64,000 nt of DNA from NCBI GenBank assembly GCA_934045075.1, contig OW203722.1:22972879-23036878 (forward strand). The letters run 5' to 3'. Of the stretch, positions 1 to 10,208 are shown piece after piece (the first letter of the stretch is position 1; every line of letters starts with the position of its first letter). The notes below the pieces were generated by a model, which ran no database searches, had not been told where the DNA came from, and was given only the letters and a program-made list of their open reading frames with translations. This DNA is from Yponomeuta sedellus (taxonomy: Eukaryota; Arthropoda; Insecta; Lepidoptera; Yponomeutidae). The position numbers and the translations under genes were made by a program.

Positions 1-145
1 AAATAAGCGACGCACTCCCCATTATATCACCATCAAACAGGGTTATATCTACTCATGTTACGGGTTGAACTCAGTAGGCCGCTAATTTTAACATCGAAGA
101 TCCTCCTTTTTGTATGTTAAACATGTTGTTTTCAGGCCTACTTTC

Positions 146-511
146 GATATCAACCCTTTATATGTCCCTACTGTTGGGGCACGGGTCTCTTCTTGTATCG
201 CAGGAAGCTTAGGCCATACTCCACCACGGGGGCCAAGTCCGGGTTGGTGGAGGATTGTAAGACAGTGGTGGGTCTTACTGTCAGAAGTTATCAAGCCGCC
301 CACAAGGCTCCCGACATGGCATAACGACTGCCATTACATGACAGCCGGCACCAACGGCTTAACGTGCCTTGCGAAGCACGGAAGCGCTCGGAAAAAATGC
401 ACTAGCGGTAGTCACGGGACGGTCACCCGTCCAGTACCTGACCGAGCCTGTTGTTGTTTAACCCAAGTGATTAATTCCAATCACTCGGTTCCGCTAAGCC
501 ACAAACGCTCC
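146..511 (-). repeat. 5S-SINE type I, near full length
   Basis: This is a diverged copy of the family described at 46907-47280. Read on the minus strand it runs from the 5S-like head (about 400-511) through the body to the tail GTGGGG...ACAT followed by GATATC at the left edge. A spurious proline/arginine-rich open frame covers it, as in every copy of the family. Confidence 0.8.
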
Positions 512-654
512 ACTTTGTTATCTATTCATTTAAATAAGAGTTAAATAAATAAATTTAGTATTAGTATTGTTATGTCATACTGTACAAACCATTTTGAGCG
601 ACTTTCACCTGTCTTTCCGCCTGTCACTCAAAAACTGTTAGACCTGCATTCTCT

Positions 655-845
655 AATTGGCTCGTTGGTCTAGCGGCTTATACTCTTGACTGCCAAAATA
701 GAAACAGCGGTTTTAATAATTCCCAATGGCTCTTTTGGGTGTATTTTTATATGTGTGATGGCCGTGCTTGGTTAGGCCAGCAGTAGAGAATCAGATTTGG
801 GGTGAGGACTAGTGACTGTGTTTTGTGAAAGTTATTATTGTGATT
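655..845 (+). repeat. Degenerate tRNA-like SINE head and body
   Basis: CTCGTTGGTCTAGCGG at 661-676 resembles a tRNA-Pro-type A box. The B box is not recognisable. The body contains a GGTTAGGCCAGCAGTAGAG stretch. Assignment rests mainly on the A-box-like start, so it is tentative. Confidence 0.3.
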
Positions 846-1645
846 ATTTTATAAGACCTTGAAATATACAGTTTTTATGCCAATTAAGACGCCTTAATTA
901 CACACAATACTAATTTGGTACCTTATTTTATTTCGGTGTAGTTTATACAATAGTAAAAATACTAAGAAACTTGCTGTGATGATGATGATAATTTCAGTTG
1001 CAGCTAAGATAACGTCTATACGTTTGGACGGAACTTGATATCAATTAAATATGCATTTTTTTTCTCAACGATGCCGTCAGTCATTATTTCGATCTTGGCC
1101 TCTTTTTTACACGTTCTTTTAGGTGGAGTACAGCTCATATACTTCCTCCTTTGCAGGGAGTAAGTAAAGGCTTAGCTACCGAATGAGACCAGCGTGTATT
1201 GGCAATTCCAATTTAAATACTAAGGAATGTACTTACTTCTGACTCGTAGTTTACTTCGCGATAGTTATTTCAAGAAATTCGTTATGCGATACATACCTAT
1301 TATTATAGATGATTGATAAGCAGTAAATCGATGCTCCTACTTTCAACACGCAAGATTACAAAATATTATACAGGGTTGTATTACCAATAGGGTTTCGTTT
1401 TAAATTCATCATTAATGAAGCTCGTCTGTATGATTTAAGAAAAATGTATAACCAACATTTTCCTTATTTTTTTTCAAGTAGGTAGGGTTAAGGCGTATTT
1501 AAATTAATATATATAATTAATATTCAATATTTAAAATTATTCTAACGTTTTATATGATAATGGAACGGATCAGTAATCAGTATGCACAGCATTTGTTACA
1601 CAGTACGTTAAATTTAAAAAAGTTATAAAAAACGTCGCAAGTTAG
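846..1645. other. AT-rich stretch, nothing recognised
   Basis: About 800 bp of AT-rich DNA without a long open frame, RNA-like fold or a sequence I can match to another repeat in the window. Confidence 0.5.
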
Positions 1646-1649
1646 ACGA

Positions 1650-1915
1650 CAGTACTGTAGGGACACACTCTCATTCAGGACATCGTGGGTTCGATTACCG
1701 GCATGTAACAGACTTTGTTTTCTAAGTTACGTACATATGCCAAGTTATATTACTTGCAAAACTGTGAAGAAAAACATCGCGAGGAAGCCTGAGTGCCTGA
1801 TGTGTTCACATACCCCAGCGCTTGAAATTGCCGATCCGCGGTGGGCACGCGTGGCGTTTAAGCCCATACTCTCTTTTTAAGAGATAGTCTGTGCCCTCCA
1901 TTGGAACATATGTAT
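1650..1915 (+). repeat. H-SINE (tRNA-derived, RTE-type tail)
   Basis: A B-box-like GGTTCGATTACC near 1688 is followed by the H-SINE body: ACTTTGTTTTC, then GAAGAAAAACATCGCGAGGA, CAGCGCTTGAAATTG, CGCGGTGGGCACGCGTGG, and a tail related to CTGTGCCCTGCAGTGGGAC. Other copies are at 21268, 42349, 49640 and 61828. The A-box half is poorly preserved. Confidence 0.65.
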
Positions 1916-1924
1916 AAAATAATA

Positions 1925-2115
1925 TAACATTTACATACATACATTGCTTCTGGCCTCACACTAGGATACCCTGTGTCGTGGGGACCAGAAACAACGACAT
2001 CACAAACATGTAAACATCCAAGACCTGAGGTTTTTTTCTGTCCCCAGCGGGGTTACAACCCGGAACCTCTTACATGGTAGGCAGATGTGAGACGACTGCG
2101 CCACAGAGGCCGTTA
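1925..2115 (-). repeat. G-SINE (tRNA-derived)
   Basis: Read on the minus strand: head GGCCTCTGTGGCGCAGTCG, a B-box remnant near 2055, then AACCTCAGGTCTTGGATG, and a tail rich in TATGTAAATGTTAT. Same family as 42588-42930 and 57024-57203, where the A and B boxes are better preserved. Confidence 0.7.
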
Positions 2116-2269
2116 TTAATATAACATACATTCACGCCAATTTGTTTGAGGGGTAGGCAGGGATCAGGCTCTGCTACATGCCACGATCCTTAGAGATCTC
2201 TTTTGCCTTAACACTCATTCGTTGTTTGAAACCACGTCGGTTTCGGGTACTTGTTACCTTTGCAAATTC

Positions 2270-2500
2270 ATGTCATACTTGGTCGAAGTATGTCATTCGC
2301 TCTATATATTTCTTTCGTCAATCTTTCTACCATCATCCGTATTACGAGTATGTCTAAATGGACGCAACATTCCTATCTTAATTCTAGTCATTACATACTC
2401 TTTCACTCCACCACGTTCTCTAATCAAACTATTCGGTATCCTGTCATTGAAAGTATCACCATACATACACAGAAAGTTCATCCAAATACACAAGGACTAC
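2270..2500 (-). pseudogene. RTE-clade LINE ORF2 fragment
   Basis: Minus-strand translation retains RIPNSLIRERGGVKE and TRIKIGMLR, matching NRIRNSLIKERCGLKED...TRIEKGMLRWLGHVER-type residues of the better copy at 20500-21090. Only this C-terminal piece is present, with stops and substitutions. It lies head to head with the plus-strand copy at 2568-2846. Confidence 0.6.
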
Positions 2501-2567
2501 GCTTTAACAAGTATGTACGTTTGGGTTCCATACATACATTTTAATATGCCCTTGAGAACTATGTGCA

Positions 2568-2846
2568 TTGATTGACAGGATTCTTAGTAGTTTCATTAGA
2601 AAACGCTATGAAACGAAAGAGGATTTAGCGACTAGAATTGAGAATGGAATGTTATGTTGGTTTGGACATGTGGAGAGGATGTAGGAAGAAAGATTGACGA
2701 AACTAATATATACAGCAAGTTTCAGTAAAGGATCCGTAAGGAACATCCCTGGCGAACACACTTCAACCAACCAGAGCATGTATTAGTAAAGAGTAAAATA
2801 AAAAGTTCCCAAAACTGGCGTGCATGCATGCAACGACTTATAACAT
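2568..2846 (+). pseudogene. RTE-clade LINE ORF2 fragment
   Basis: The plus strand carries the same region as 20700-21005 (DRILSSFIRKRYETKEDLATRIENGMLCWFGHVERM-like, written here in two parts by a stop), ending near GCATGCATGCAACGACTTAT. Decayed, 5'-truncated and non-functional. Confidence 0.6.
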
Positions 2847-2928
2847 TGATATCTTCCAAACTATGTGATTTTTGAGATTATAGAAACCTCTTAAAATGAA
2901 CGGTACCATTACTGCTCTAGTTCAACCA

Positions 2929-3057
2929 AAGGTTGTCTGGAAGAGATCACTTTTAGTGATAAGGCCGCCGTCTGTACTTTTAGGTTAATAAAATATCTGT
3001 GTAATTTCCTTTTTTATGTAGGTACAATAAAGTACTCCCTATGTATCTATCTACTGC
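2929..3057 (+). repeat. LINE 3' end (GTCTGGAAGAG family)
   Basis: A 3' untranslated end containing GGTTGTCTGGAAGAGATCAC, GTGATAAGGCCGCCG, TAGGTTAATAAAATATCTG, a polyadenylation-like ACAATAAAG, and a TATC/TCTA repeat tail. The same tail occurs at 12525, 26066, 45466 and 46612, and split around the R2-like element at 31141 and 35067. The parent ORF is absent. Confidence 0.75.
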
Positions 3058-3560
3058 ATTTTAGGACTTTTTGGAAATTACTGACCTTTTCAAAACGTGA
3101 AATATGAAAGGTGCAGTGAAGTATGGAAAGAGGTCAGTATGAAGGGGCCCTGGAGCGTGAATTATGTCGTCACGCGCGTGACCTCATGCAAATTATAATT
3201 GCGTACCGCTTATGTAATCTTGGAGTGCGTTAGGAGAGTAAAAAGCCTTGTAAATAAGGGTGGATTTAATTAACTTTACCCGGGTTGCATAGAAAATAGC
3301 TTTCTGCGTGCAGCTCGGTACGGGAACAGTTTTCACTTAGTCTTAATTATCTTGAGGTTTTACATGGTTCTTTTATGTCTTTTTACTTCAACATTTACGT
3401 CAACTGACATAGAGTATAGTTTTAACGCACCTTTATGGGGCACAGGCGTGAGTTTATTGTACTGATCCCACAAAACTGAAACTAATTAATGTCCAAAAAT
3501 CTGGTCGTGGTCTCACAAAGAGGCATTATCTATCTTCTTTGTGAATTTGAAATTTTTTTT
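3058..3560. other. Low-repeat stretch with palindrome and octamer
   Basis: No open frame or repeat match. GTCACGCGCGTGAC (3169-3182) is a perfect 14-bp palindrome, followed 3 bp later by ATGCAAAT (3186-3193), the POU octamer sequence. Regulatory meaning is only a possibility. Confidence 0.35.
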
Positions 3561-3779
3561 TAAAAAACCATGCCGGGATTCGAACCCGCGACCTCTGGCT
3601 ATCCGTGCCAGCGCTCTTTCCACCTGAGCTAATGGGCGACTAACCGGCATCAGTGAAATTTCGAACCTCTTTACAATATTTTCTGTATTACGTACAGAAT
3701 AATCCCGGCATGAAATTTTTAGCCTCTAAACAGGTTTTTAAAATTGTCCTTAGCACGGGTTAGAGCATTAAAAAGAATA
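3561..3779 (+). repeat. T-SINE, inverted head plus sense tail
   Basis: The left part is an inverted tRNA-like module (CATGCCGGGATTCGAACC, GAGCTAATGGGCGAC). The right part is the sense 3' end (GGCATGAAATTTTTAGCC, CTTAGCACGGGTTAG, A-rich tail). This inverted-then-sense layout recurs in the family; see 8604, 37216 and 39577. Confidence 0.75.
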
Positions 3780-3980
3780 TAATTACCTTGGTTTGCCAAG
3801 AAAATTCCCTTAGATCCAAAAAACTTGGCTAGAAGCGATAGTTTTTCAAATGAAAATCGGGTGTTTTAGTCTAGGGTCTACTAGTCCATACCAAACGCTG
3901 TATAAATCATCTTGCACTGATGTAATAAAAACAAAGATTTGACGTGGTATATAAAGTGTTATTTGTGAATTAATATGAAA

Positions 3981-4107
3981 AAGTTTGATTAGAGAACATA
4001 GTAGACTGTTTAGAGGGTGTAGTGACTTGAATTGAGAAAGGAATGTTACATTAGTTTGGATATATAGAGAGGATGAAGAAAGGAAAACTGAGGAAGGAAG
4101 AAAGAAG
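3981..4107 (+). pseudogene. RTE-clade LINE fragment
   Basis: Short diverged piece resembling 20745-20860 (TTTGATTAGAGAAC, GAATTGAGAAAGGAATGTT, GAGAGGATGAAG). Too short for a coding claim. Confidence 0.5.
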
Positions 4108-4316
4108 CATTAAAAATTTAAAATTACTTTGATAAATTCCGCCAAAAATCCCACAAGCACCATGCGGTTTTGCGGTTGCGGTATTGGTGTTGGTGGTGGT
4201 GTGTTCGTGTCTTGTTTCTGCTTGAAAAAGTGGGAGGGAGGGCGGTGCATTAACTAACCACATGGTGCTTGTGGGATTTTGGCGGAATTAAGCAAAGTAA
4301 TTTTAACTTTTTAATG
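4108..4316. mobile_element. MITE with ~55-bp terminal inverted repeats
   Basis: The ends CATTAAAAA...ATTCCGCCAAAAATCCCACA and its inverted partner at 4261-4316 give arms of about 55 bp with scattered mismatches around a G/T-rich centre. No transposase. I cannot fix a target-site duplication, so superfamily is unassigned. Confidence 0.7.
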
Positions 4317-4474
4317 AAATTGCTATATTGCTGGATGCGGCGTCAGAGTGTTTGTTAGTGAAAACCTCCGAAACCTCTTCACGGATTTTTATGATTTTTG
4401 TGTATATTTTTAGGTCCAAAGATAGGCTAATTGATATGGCAAAACAAAGTTTGCAGTCGGCTAGTATAAAATAT

Positions 4475-4564
4475 TTTTCACTTAACCGCTATCTATGTAT
4501 CATTTATAGCGGTTAAGTGAAAAATTGAAGTTGAAGTCACTTAACCGCTATCTATGTATCATTT
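4475..4564. repeat. Direct and inverted 27-bp motif cluster
   Basis: CACTTAACCGCTATCTATGT starts at 4479 and again at 4538, each followed by ATCATTT. An inverted AGCGGTTAAGTG lies between them at 4508-4519. It can fold as a hairpin with either flanking copy. Confidence 0.6.
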
Positions 4565-4599
4565 TACGACTAATAAGAATCTTTCCCGTGAGTAACAAT

Positions 4600-4975
4600 A
4601 TATTTTTTTTGCTTTAAAGCGTCCTGAATCTCGGGTCTATGTGGTATTTCATTCTTGTGATAAAGACAACAAAGAACTATTTACAGCGGCAGCAAACAGA
4701 GCCAGCCAGCCGGAAAATCCGAGCCTTGCCGCATGCCGATGCCGCGAACATTCCAGTTTAGAATCTGCCAAGATCACTGTATCTACGACCACAAATAAGG
4801 GCCCGGGCCAAGGTCTCCGGCGGCATAACGGCCCAAAGCCCGACAAACAGAAGCGGTTTCCCGAATCAATTTGTTGAGAAAACTCCCATTTCGCCCGACG
4901 CAGCCTTCCGTGGGGTGTAACGGGATTAAAATATTTTGCTGCCGCTCGCCTACGCCTGTGCGTTTGGCTTCAGAC
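4600..4975. other. GC-richer single-copy island
   Basis: Higher GC than its surroundings and no match elsewhere in the window. Overlapping short open frames exist on both strands (for example 4641-4877), but none resembles a known protein or has splice or coding context. Could be an old coding remnant or a conserved non-coding block. Confidence 0.3.
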
Positions 4976-5092
4976 GTACAGTGGACTGGAAAAGTGATTT
5001 ACTCTGCTGACTTTTACCTATTGCCTGGTTACCATAGTATTGGGTGTCCTAGTTTGGGAACTGGCGAAATGATTGTATTGTCAGGAATTTAG
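4976..5092 (+). repeat. SINE tail fragment shared with 36415-36530
   Basis: Shares TTGCCTGGTTACCATAG, CCTAGTTTGGGA and the order of flanking words with the 3' half of the tRNA-like SINE at 36186-36530. The head is missing. Confidence 0.45.
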
Positions 5093-5157
5093 TTATTTAT
5101 TGATAGATTCAAAATATATTTTTGTGCCGATTTAAGTCCAGTGGTCTAACTACGATA

Positions 5158-5314
5158 GCAACCCTTGTGTGTCACCACTGCTGGGGCACGGGTCTCTTAC
5201 TACATCGCAGGAAGTTAGGCCATACTCCACTTCGGGGGCCAAGTCCGGGTTGGTGGAGGATGGTAAAACAGTGGCAGGCCCGTCGGAAGTTATCAAGCCT
5301 CTGACATGGGTTAA
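5158..5314 (-). repeat. 5S-SINE type I, 3' fragment
   Basis: Contains only the 3' body and tail (minus-strand sense), from GATAACTTCCGACG back to the CAGCAGTGGTGACAC tail. 5' truncated, as expected for LINE-mediated retroposition. Confidence 0.75.
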
Positions 5315-5596
5315 CGTTTAGTCTTATAGCGCTTTAGATAGGACTGTAATACTGTCAATTTTTTTATCGCATAAATACATAAAAAAACATTAATGACTGC
5401 TATTTATATATAGCAGCCGAAACAACTTCTCGTTTTTACAATTTTGAGGCACTAATATATAATAACTGAATAAACCGATTTAGTCAAAGAAACCGAAATC
5501 AAAATCTGTATTTGAGGCATAGCCATTCTCCATAGACTTGTGTAAAATTATGACATGTACTAAAACGTCTAAGTTTTTCAAACATTCCGGTCAACA

Positions 5597-5965
5597 CCGG
5601 ACTTGAATAATGACTTTATTGAATTTCAAAGTTACGTACATTAGCAAATTTGTAGTCGCAATAGACGCGATCTGTGAAGGAAAACATCGTGAGGAAACCC
5701 GCGGTTTGGTTGGCTCTGCACGTATTGACTAGTCTTTCCTGTGGGCTAGGCCGACTAAGCTGGTATAGGTGCTGGGCAAGCCTTCACCATATATAAAAAA
5801 TAATGTCGCAGGCACTACAGCATCCGAGTGGTCCCTTCCCCCGTCTAGTGCTCACACTAGACGATGATTTACACAGCGTCTAGTGGCGTCTTCACTCATG
5901 AAGACGGCACTAGACGCTGTGTAAATCATCTCATTACGTAGATGCAAAAGGCCAATGTCGGTCAA
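5597..5965 (+). repeat. A-SINE body with an added inverted repeat
   Basis: Carries the A-SINE body (GAGGAAACCCGCGG, GGGCTAGGCCGACTAAGCTG, GCACTACAGC) and ends in AAGGCCAATG. Its 3' part contains an extra inverted duplication: arms 5863-5893 and 5900-5930, 31 bp each with one mismatch around ACTCAT. Other A-SINE copies lack it. Confidence 0.75.
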
Positions 5966-6159
5966 GTGAGCAACATAAATATACCAAACACAGATACTTT
6001 TGCATTTGGTTGTACGCACAACACGTTGCGTAATGTACGTTGTAAATAAACCGTTGGCTGTGCAAAAAAGAAAAACACCCTGTTTGTTGATCTAATCACG
6101 TCAATTTGTTGTTTGTAAAACGTGTCCCGGGTATTTTACTCTGCGTACTGTCTGGAGCA

Positions 6160-6466
6160 GAGTGCTTAGTGCGAGTTTGACAGATCCAATCGAATAACTT
6201 TACTACCGCGTTAATCGAGCATTGAGTAGTGAGTATCAGTAAGTTAACCGTTTGAACTGGCAAAACGCTGTCACAGTACAACTCGCACTCGCGTTTATTC
6301 GTGTTTTGGCTGGTAAACGTGTTCACTTCTCAACGTAAACCATTACAACTCGCACCCAGCAATTTTAATTTCTATACTTGTCGCTAGGTGGCGCTTCCTC
6401 GACGCCATAGAAATATGAGTTTACGTTAACGCGATCGAGTAGTTAAAAAACTCGCACTAAGCACTC
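6160..6466. mobile_element. MITE-G copy 1
   Basis: Terminal inverted repeats GAGTGCTTAGTGCGAGTTT / AACTCGCACTAAGCACTC bound 307 bp of non-coding sequence. A nearly identical copy lies at 50679-50997. Further internal ACTCGCAC words suggest subterminal binding motifs. No transposase is present and the target duplication is unclear. Confidence 0.8.
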
Positions 6467-6745
6467 AGATTAAAATTTACACACTTATACTCTAAACGGT
6501 TACGTTAGAGGCGACTTTGGAACAACAATGAAATGGTGACCGTACGGGGTACATGGCCATGTACCCTAGGTAATGGCAGCGAAAAGTACCGTGAAACAAG
6601 GTGCTTAGAAACTGGAGGGTAGAAACAAAATGTGGAAAATATTTTTTAAATACATTTACCCGTTACACTGAACTAAAAGTAGCCTAAGACTTTTTCTTAG
6701 TATGCCGCGAGAGTTAAAAATTTTTTTAGTTAATCGTGTAGAAGT

Positions 6746-7019
6746 CATCATCGTCATCGTCAGGCTATACTAGTCCACTGCTGGACATAGCCCTCCCCTA
6801 ATGAGCGCCATAGCGCCCTGTCTTCAGCTTGCCGCATCCAGCATCTGCCTGCAGTTTTTCGCAGATCGTCATCCCACCTAGTCGGAGGGCGTCCCACACT
6901 ACGTTTGCCGAGTCGCGGTCTCCACTCAAGGACACGTTTGCTCCAACGGTTGTCGGTACTTCGCGAGATATGGCCAGCCCACTGCCACTTCAGCTTGCTA
7001 ATTCTCTGAGCTATGTAGG
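6746..7019 (-). pseudogene. RTE LINE 3' fragment with 15-bp target duplication
   Basis: The minus strand encodes the extreme C-terminus of an RTE ORF2 (ALWRSLGEGYVQQW-like residues lie near the left end), then the ATG-repeat tail. It is flanked by TAATCGTGTAGAAGT at 6731-6745 and 7020-7034, a perfect 15-bp duplication that fixes both boundaries. Severely 5' truncated. Confidence 0.85.
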
Positions 7020-7034
7020 TAATCGTGTAGAAGT

Positions 7035-7835
7035 ATACCTCAAAAATACGTATTATTTACGAGGATTAGAGTTTCACAATTGCAACAACTTTTGCTGGTT
7101 TGTTTTTATTTGTTTTTTTAATTTTATTTATCTTTTTGTTCAGTTTTGCTTTTACAATTTTTGATAGATACAATTAATGAATTCAGATGTAAAATAATTT
7201 GAAATACTTACAAAACAGTTTTAGGTAATTTTGTACTTCTTAATTCCATAATGCTAAAATTTTGCTTGTATCTTCTTGCATGAATAATTCAGTAACTAAT
7301 TTAGTTTTTATTCGCATCTTGAACAAATCTGTTTAGAAGCATATAATGTACTATAATTCAGAAAATCTTCGGGACATTAAGTTGAAAAATTCAAACTTTA
7401 TCCAATAAAGCGTAGAGATCGAAGTAGCTGTAACTATTCTTGGCGTCGCCCCGAGCATAAAGTGTATTGAAAGTCCGCACTTTGTATTCAACTGAGAAAT
7501 CATTTATATCCATTGTGTAAAATCCTATTTTAAGTCGACCACTCGAATGAAATTCAAAATGTAAAACAAATATCACTTGATGTTTTAGGGGCGGGCTGTT
7601 GAGAAAATTTGGAACGGGATATGGTCAATGGAATCCTTTGGGCTTACTCTGACAGGTCGAAAAATATCCCACGTTATTAGGCCTCCAAAACAAGCACGAT
7701 GGATGACCCGGTGGTGTGTTGATCATACGTCCGAATAAATCTGTTCCGGCGCTGGGGGTTGCTACCGCTACCATTGGAATAAAAATCATAACTTGTTATA
7801 TAACAACAGAAACTTTCGGCAAGTTGGGCCTTTTA
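7035..7835. other. AT-rich stretch, no supported gene
   Basis: No repeat family recognised. A 61-codon minus-strand frame at 7391-7576 starts with GTG, not ATG, and has no recognisable domain, so I do not call it. Confidence 0.4.
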
Positions 7836-7839
7836 AAAC

Positions 7840-8487
7840 GGTGGAGCCATAGCTATCCAACGCGTAGCACTAAACGAAAACAGGTCAAATTTGCAATCCC
7901 TAAATACTCAAATTATTATAGATCTAGGCTAAGTTTTCCTTCACCGTTAGCGTGAGGAAACCCGCGGCTTGGTTGGCTCCGCACGTGTTGACTAGTCTTT
8001 CCTGTGGGCTAGGCCGACTAAGCTGTCAGGATGGTATAGGTGCTGGGCAAGCCTACACCATCTATAAAACCATGACCCAGGCACTACAGCGTCGGAGTGG
8101 TCCCTTCACCCATCTAGTGTGAGTGAAGATACCACTGGACGCTGTATAAATCATCTCATTAAGTAGATGCAAAAAGGCCAATATTATTATTATTAGGCTA
8201 AGTAATTGTTTGGTACCGGCAATTTACAAAAGTCTCCCAGAGGAATTATGTAATAAGCACCTCAGAAAAGCACAATTTAAAAATATGCTTGAGCGTTTTC
8301 TGTTAAGTAGTCTGTAGACATAAAATATTATTATCGATAATTTTAGTTGTGTAGAAGTAATGTTAATTTAGTATGATAAAAAGAACTGTTACCAAGAGCT
8401 TGCCGATAAACTGCATTAGCAGTTTGGCAAACTATTGATATTGTAATCTTGCATTGTTTACAGTGAATAAATATATAAATAAATAAT
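7840..8487 (+). pseudogene. LINE ORF2 C-terminus and 3' UTR, split by an A-SINE
   Basis: Removing the A-SINE at 7935-8193 and one duplication copy restores a continuous frame. Before the insertion it reads YPTRSTKRKQVKFAIPKYSN; after it, AIYKSLPEELCNKHLRKAQF, and it ends at a stop near 8317. The LPEEL/FK...L pattern is typical of Jockey/CR1-type LINE C-termini. The 3' UTR runs to AATAAATATATAAATAAA near 8485. Clade assignment is uncertain. Confidence 0.7.
7935..8193 (+). repeat. A-SINE, 5' truncated, inserted in a LINE
   Basis: Bounded by a perfect 10-bp duplication, TAGGCTAAGT, at 7925-7934 and 8194-8203. Contains the A-SINE body from the TCACCGTTAGCGTGAGGAAA region to the AAAAAGGCCAAT(ATT)n tail. 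Insertion breaks the LINE reading frame. Confidence 0.9.
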
Positions 8488-8603
8488 ACGTTTCTTTTTA
8501 ATTTTAAAAAAAGTATATACCAAAAATCTTAACCACTATGACAACTATTTTTAGAACCTACTGTCTAGAAAACAAAGTTTAGCGGAAATCGATTAAAGAC
8601 CTA

Positions 8604-8840
8604 AAATTTTAAAAACCTATTTAGAGGCTAAAAATTCCACCCATGCCGGGATTCGAACCCGTGACCTCTGGCTATCCGTGCCAGCGCTCTTTCCAACTGA
8701 GCTAATGGGCGACTCACCGGCATCAGTGAAATTTCGAACCTCTTTACACTATTTTCTGTATGACGTACTGTATTTAGCCTCTGAATAGGTTTTTAAAATT
8801 GTCCTTAGCACGGATTAGTGCATTAAAAATAAAAATAGTA
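8604..8840 (+). repeat. T-SINE, inverted head plus sense tail, 10-bp duplication
   Basis: Left: AAAAACCTATTTAGAGGC and an inverted tRNA-like module. Right: TTTAGCCTCTGAATAGG, CTTAGCACGGATTAG and an A-rich tail. Perfect flanking TAAAGACCTA at 8594-8603 and 8841-8850 shows the rearranged unit was inserted as one piece. Confidence 0.9.
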
Positions 8841-9075
8841 TAAAGACCTAGCATGTTAATTTTTTTATTTTATTTATTAGGCACACAAAACACTTTTTTA
8901 TTAGTCAGTACAACAGTTAATACTTCGTTCTAGGTAACTAGGTAACTAGATAACTATTTTCAGAAAATATATATGTTCTAAAAATAGTTATCACTGATAT
9001 TCAAATTCTTCTTTTCTTGATGTTTCCTTTTCGAAAAAACTGAGGTACCTACTGTAAAACAAGTTACAATTTATT

Positions 9076-9603
9076 CACACCTCCTGCTCGACAATGCCTT
9101 ATTACGTACCGTCAAATATCATCGTAAAGCATTGCCTTGTCTCTCGAGGGCAATAATAATGAAGAATTTCCCTAGGGAATAAAGTGATTTGAATTTAGAA
9201 TGTCAAAATTCGCATGAAAACTATGAAGAAGCCCCGCATTGCAATTCGAAATTCGAATTGTTGTTCGAAACTCACCCCTTTTTTCCATTTTTTTCTGAAC
9301 TACTGTGTCGTGTGACCGCGCGAAACACCAATAAAAAAAAGAAAAATTTTATTGTCTCCCAGATGGTGTGAAAAGTAGAGTATTCACCTCTGGAATAAAA
9401 CATGTCTTAGTCTCGGCCGGTATGAACCCCTGGCTTCCCTCAGGACTCTACATAACTCCCTCGCTTCGCTCAGGAGTTAAAATTTAACTCCCTCGCTGCG
9501 CTCGGGAGTTAACTCGGAGTCCTTCGCTCCGCTCAGGGTTCAATATACCGCCCATGACGTAATACATGGTTTTATTCCCTTAATGCATAATCTACTATTA
9601 TTC
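9076..9603 (+). repeat. Repeat D, copy 1
   Basis: About 530 bp from CACACCTCCTGCTCGAC to AATCTACTATTATT. A nearly matching inverted copy lies at 29554-30189, with about 108 bp extra. It contains three to four short hairpin-like words of the form AACTCCCTCG...GGAGTT between 9440 and 9540. No terminal inverted repeat or coding capacity seen; the class is unknown. Confidence 0.75.
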
Positions 9604-10117
9604 CATTGGTGGCGCCAGTCAGCATTCCTAGCAGCGCCATTAGGCACCAACTTACTAGTCACCACTGTCTTCTATAAATAACACTAGTGAATCAAGAGGT
9701 GAAATCTAGATTTTACTAAGTACCACAAAACTCTTACATAGAACCTACTTAAGTATTTGCATCATGCAATTTAGCTTCACCAATCAACGCCATCTATTAA
9801 CCAGAAAAAGTAACATGAACTATCAATACATTTGCTCACATTTGCGCATCCTAAAGCAAGTCAATTCTTTTTGTTGGCTGGTAACCATGACATCATCGGA
9901 CTATTAGTTTCATACATTTACTCGCATTTTTGTATGGATTAGTATCCGATATCGTGCAGTCACAGTTGGCGGCCAGTGTGAACCAGCCATTCTGAAACAC
10001 CTTAATCCAGTGTCCAATCTGTAATCTGATTTAGATTATATGTCCATTGTCCAGCGAGTTGTGTTAGGTCACACAATATCTGCTTGTTGCTTGCAAATCT
10101 GAACGCGAGTAAGGGTT
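9604..10117. other. No recognised feature
   Basis: About 500 bp without a matched repeat or convincing open frame. Confidence 0.4.
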
Positions 10118-10208
10118 CAAACACATTATGCGCTGTTGCGGCTGACCCGGTACTGCAGCGCATTTTCGCATCGGTCATTTCTGTTGACGCGCGCTCTGAC
10201 AACTTTTA

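Noticed and set aside
4641..4877. Overlapping open frames in a GC-rich island as a gene
   Set aside because: No recognisable domain, no splice or start context, and competing frames on both strands.
7391..7576. 61-codon minus-strand frame as a host exon
   Set aside because: Starts with GTG, not ATG, and I recognise no domain or splice signals.
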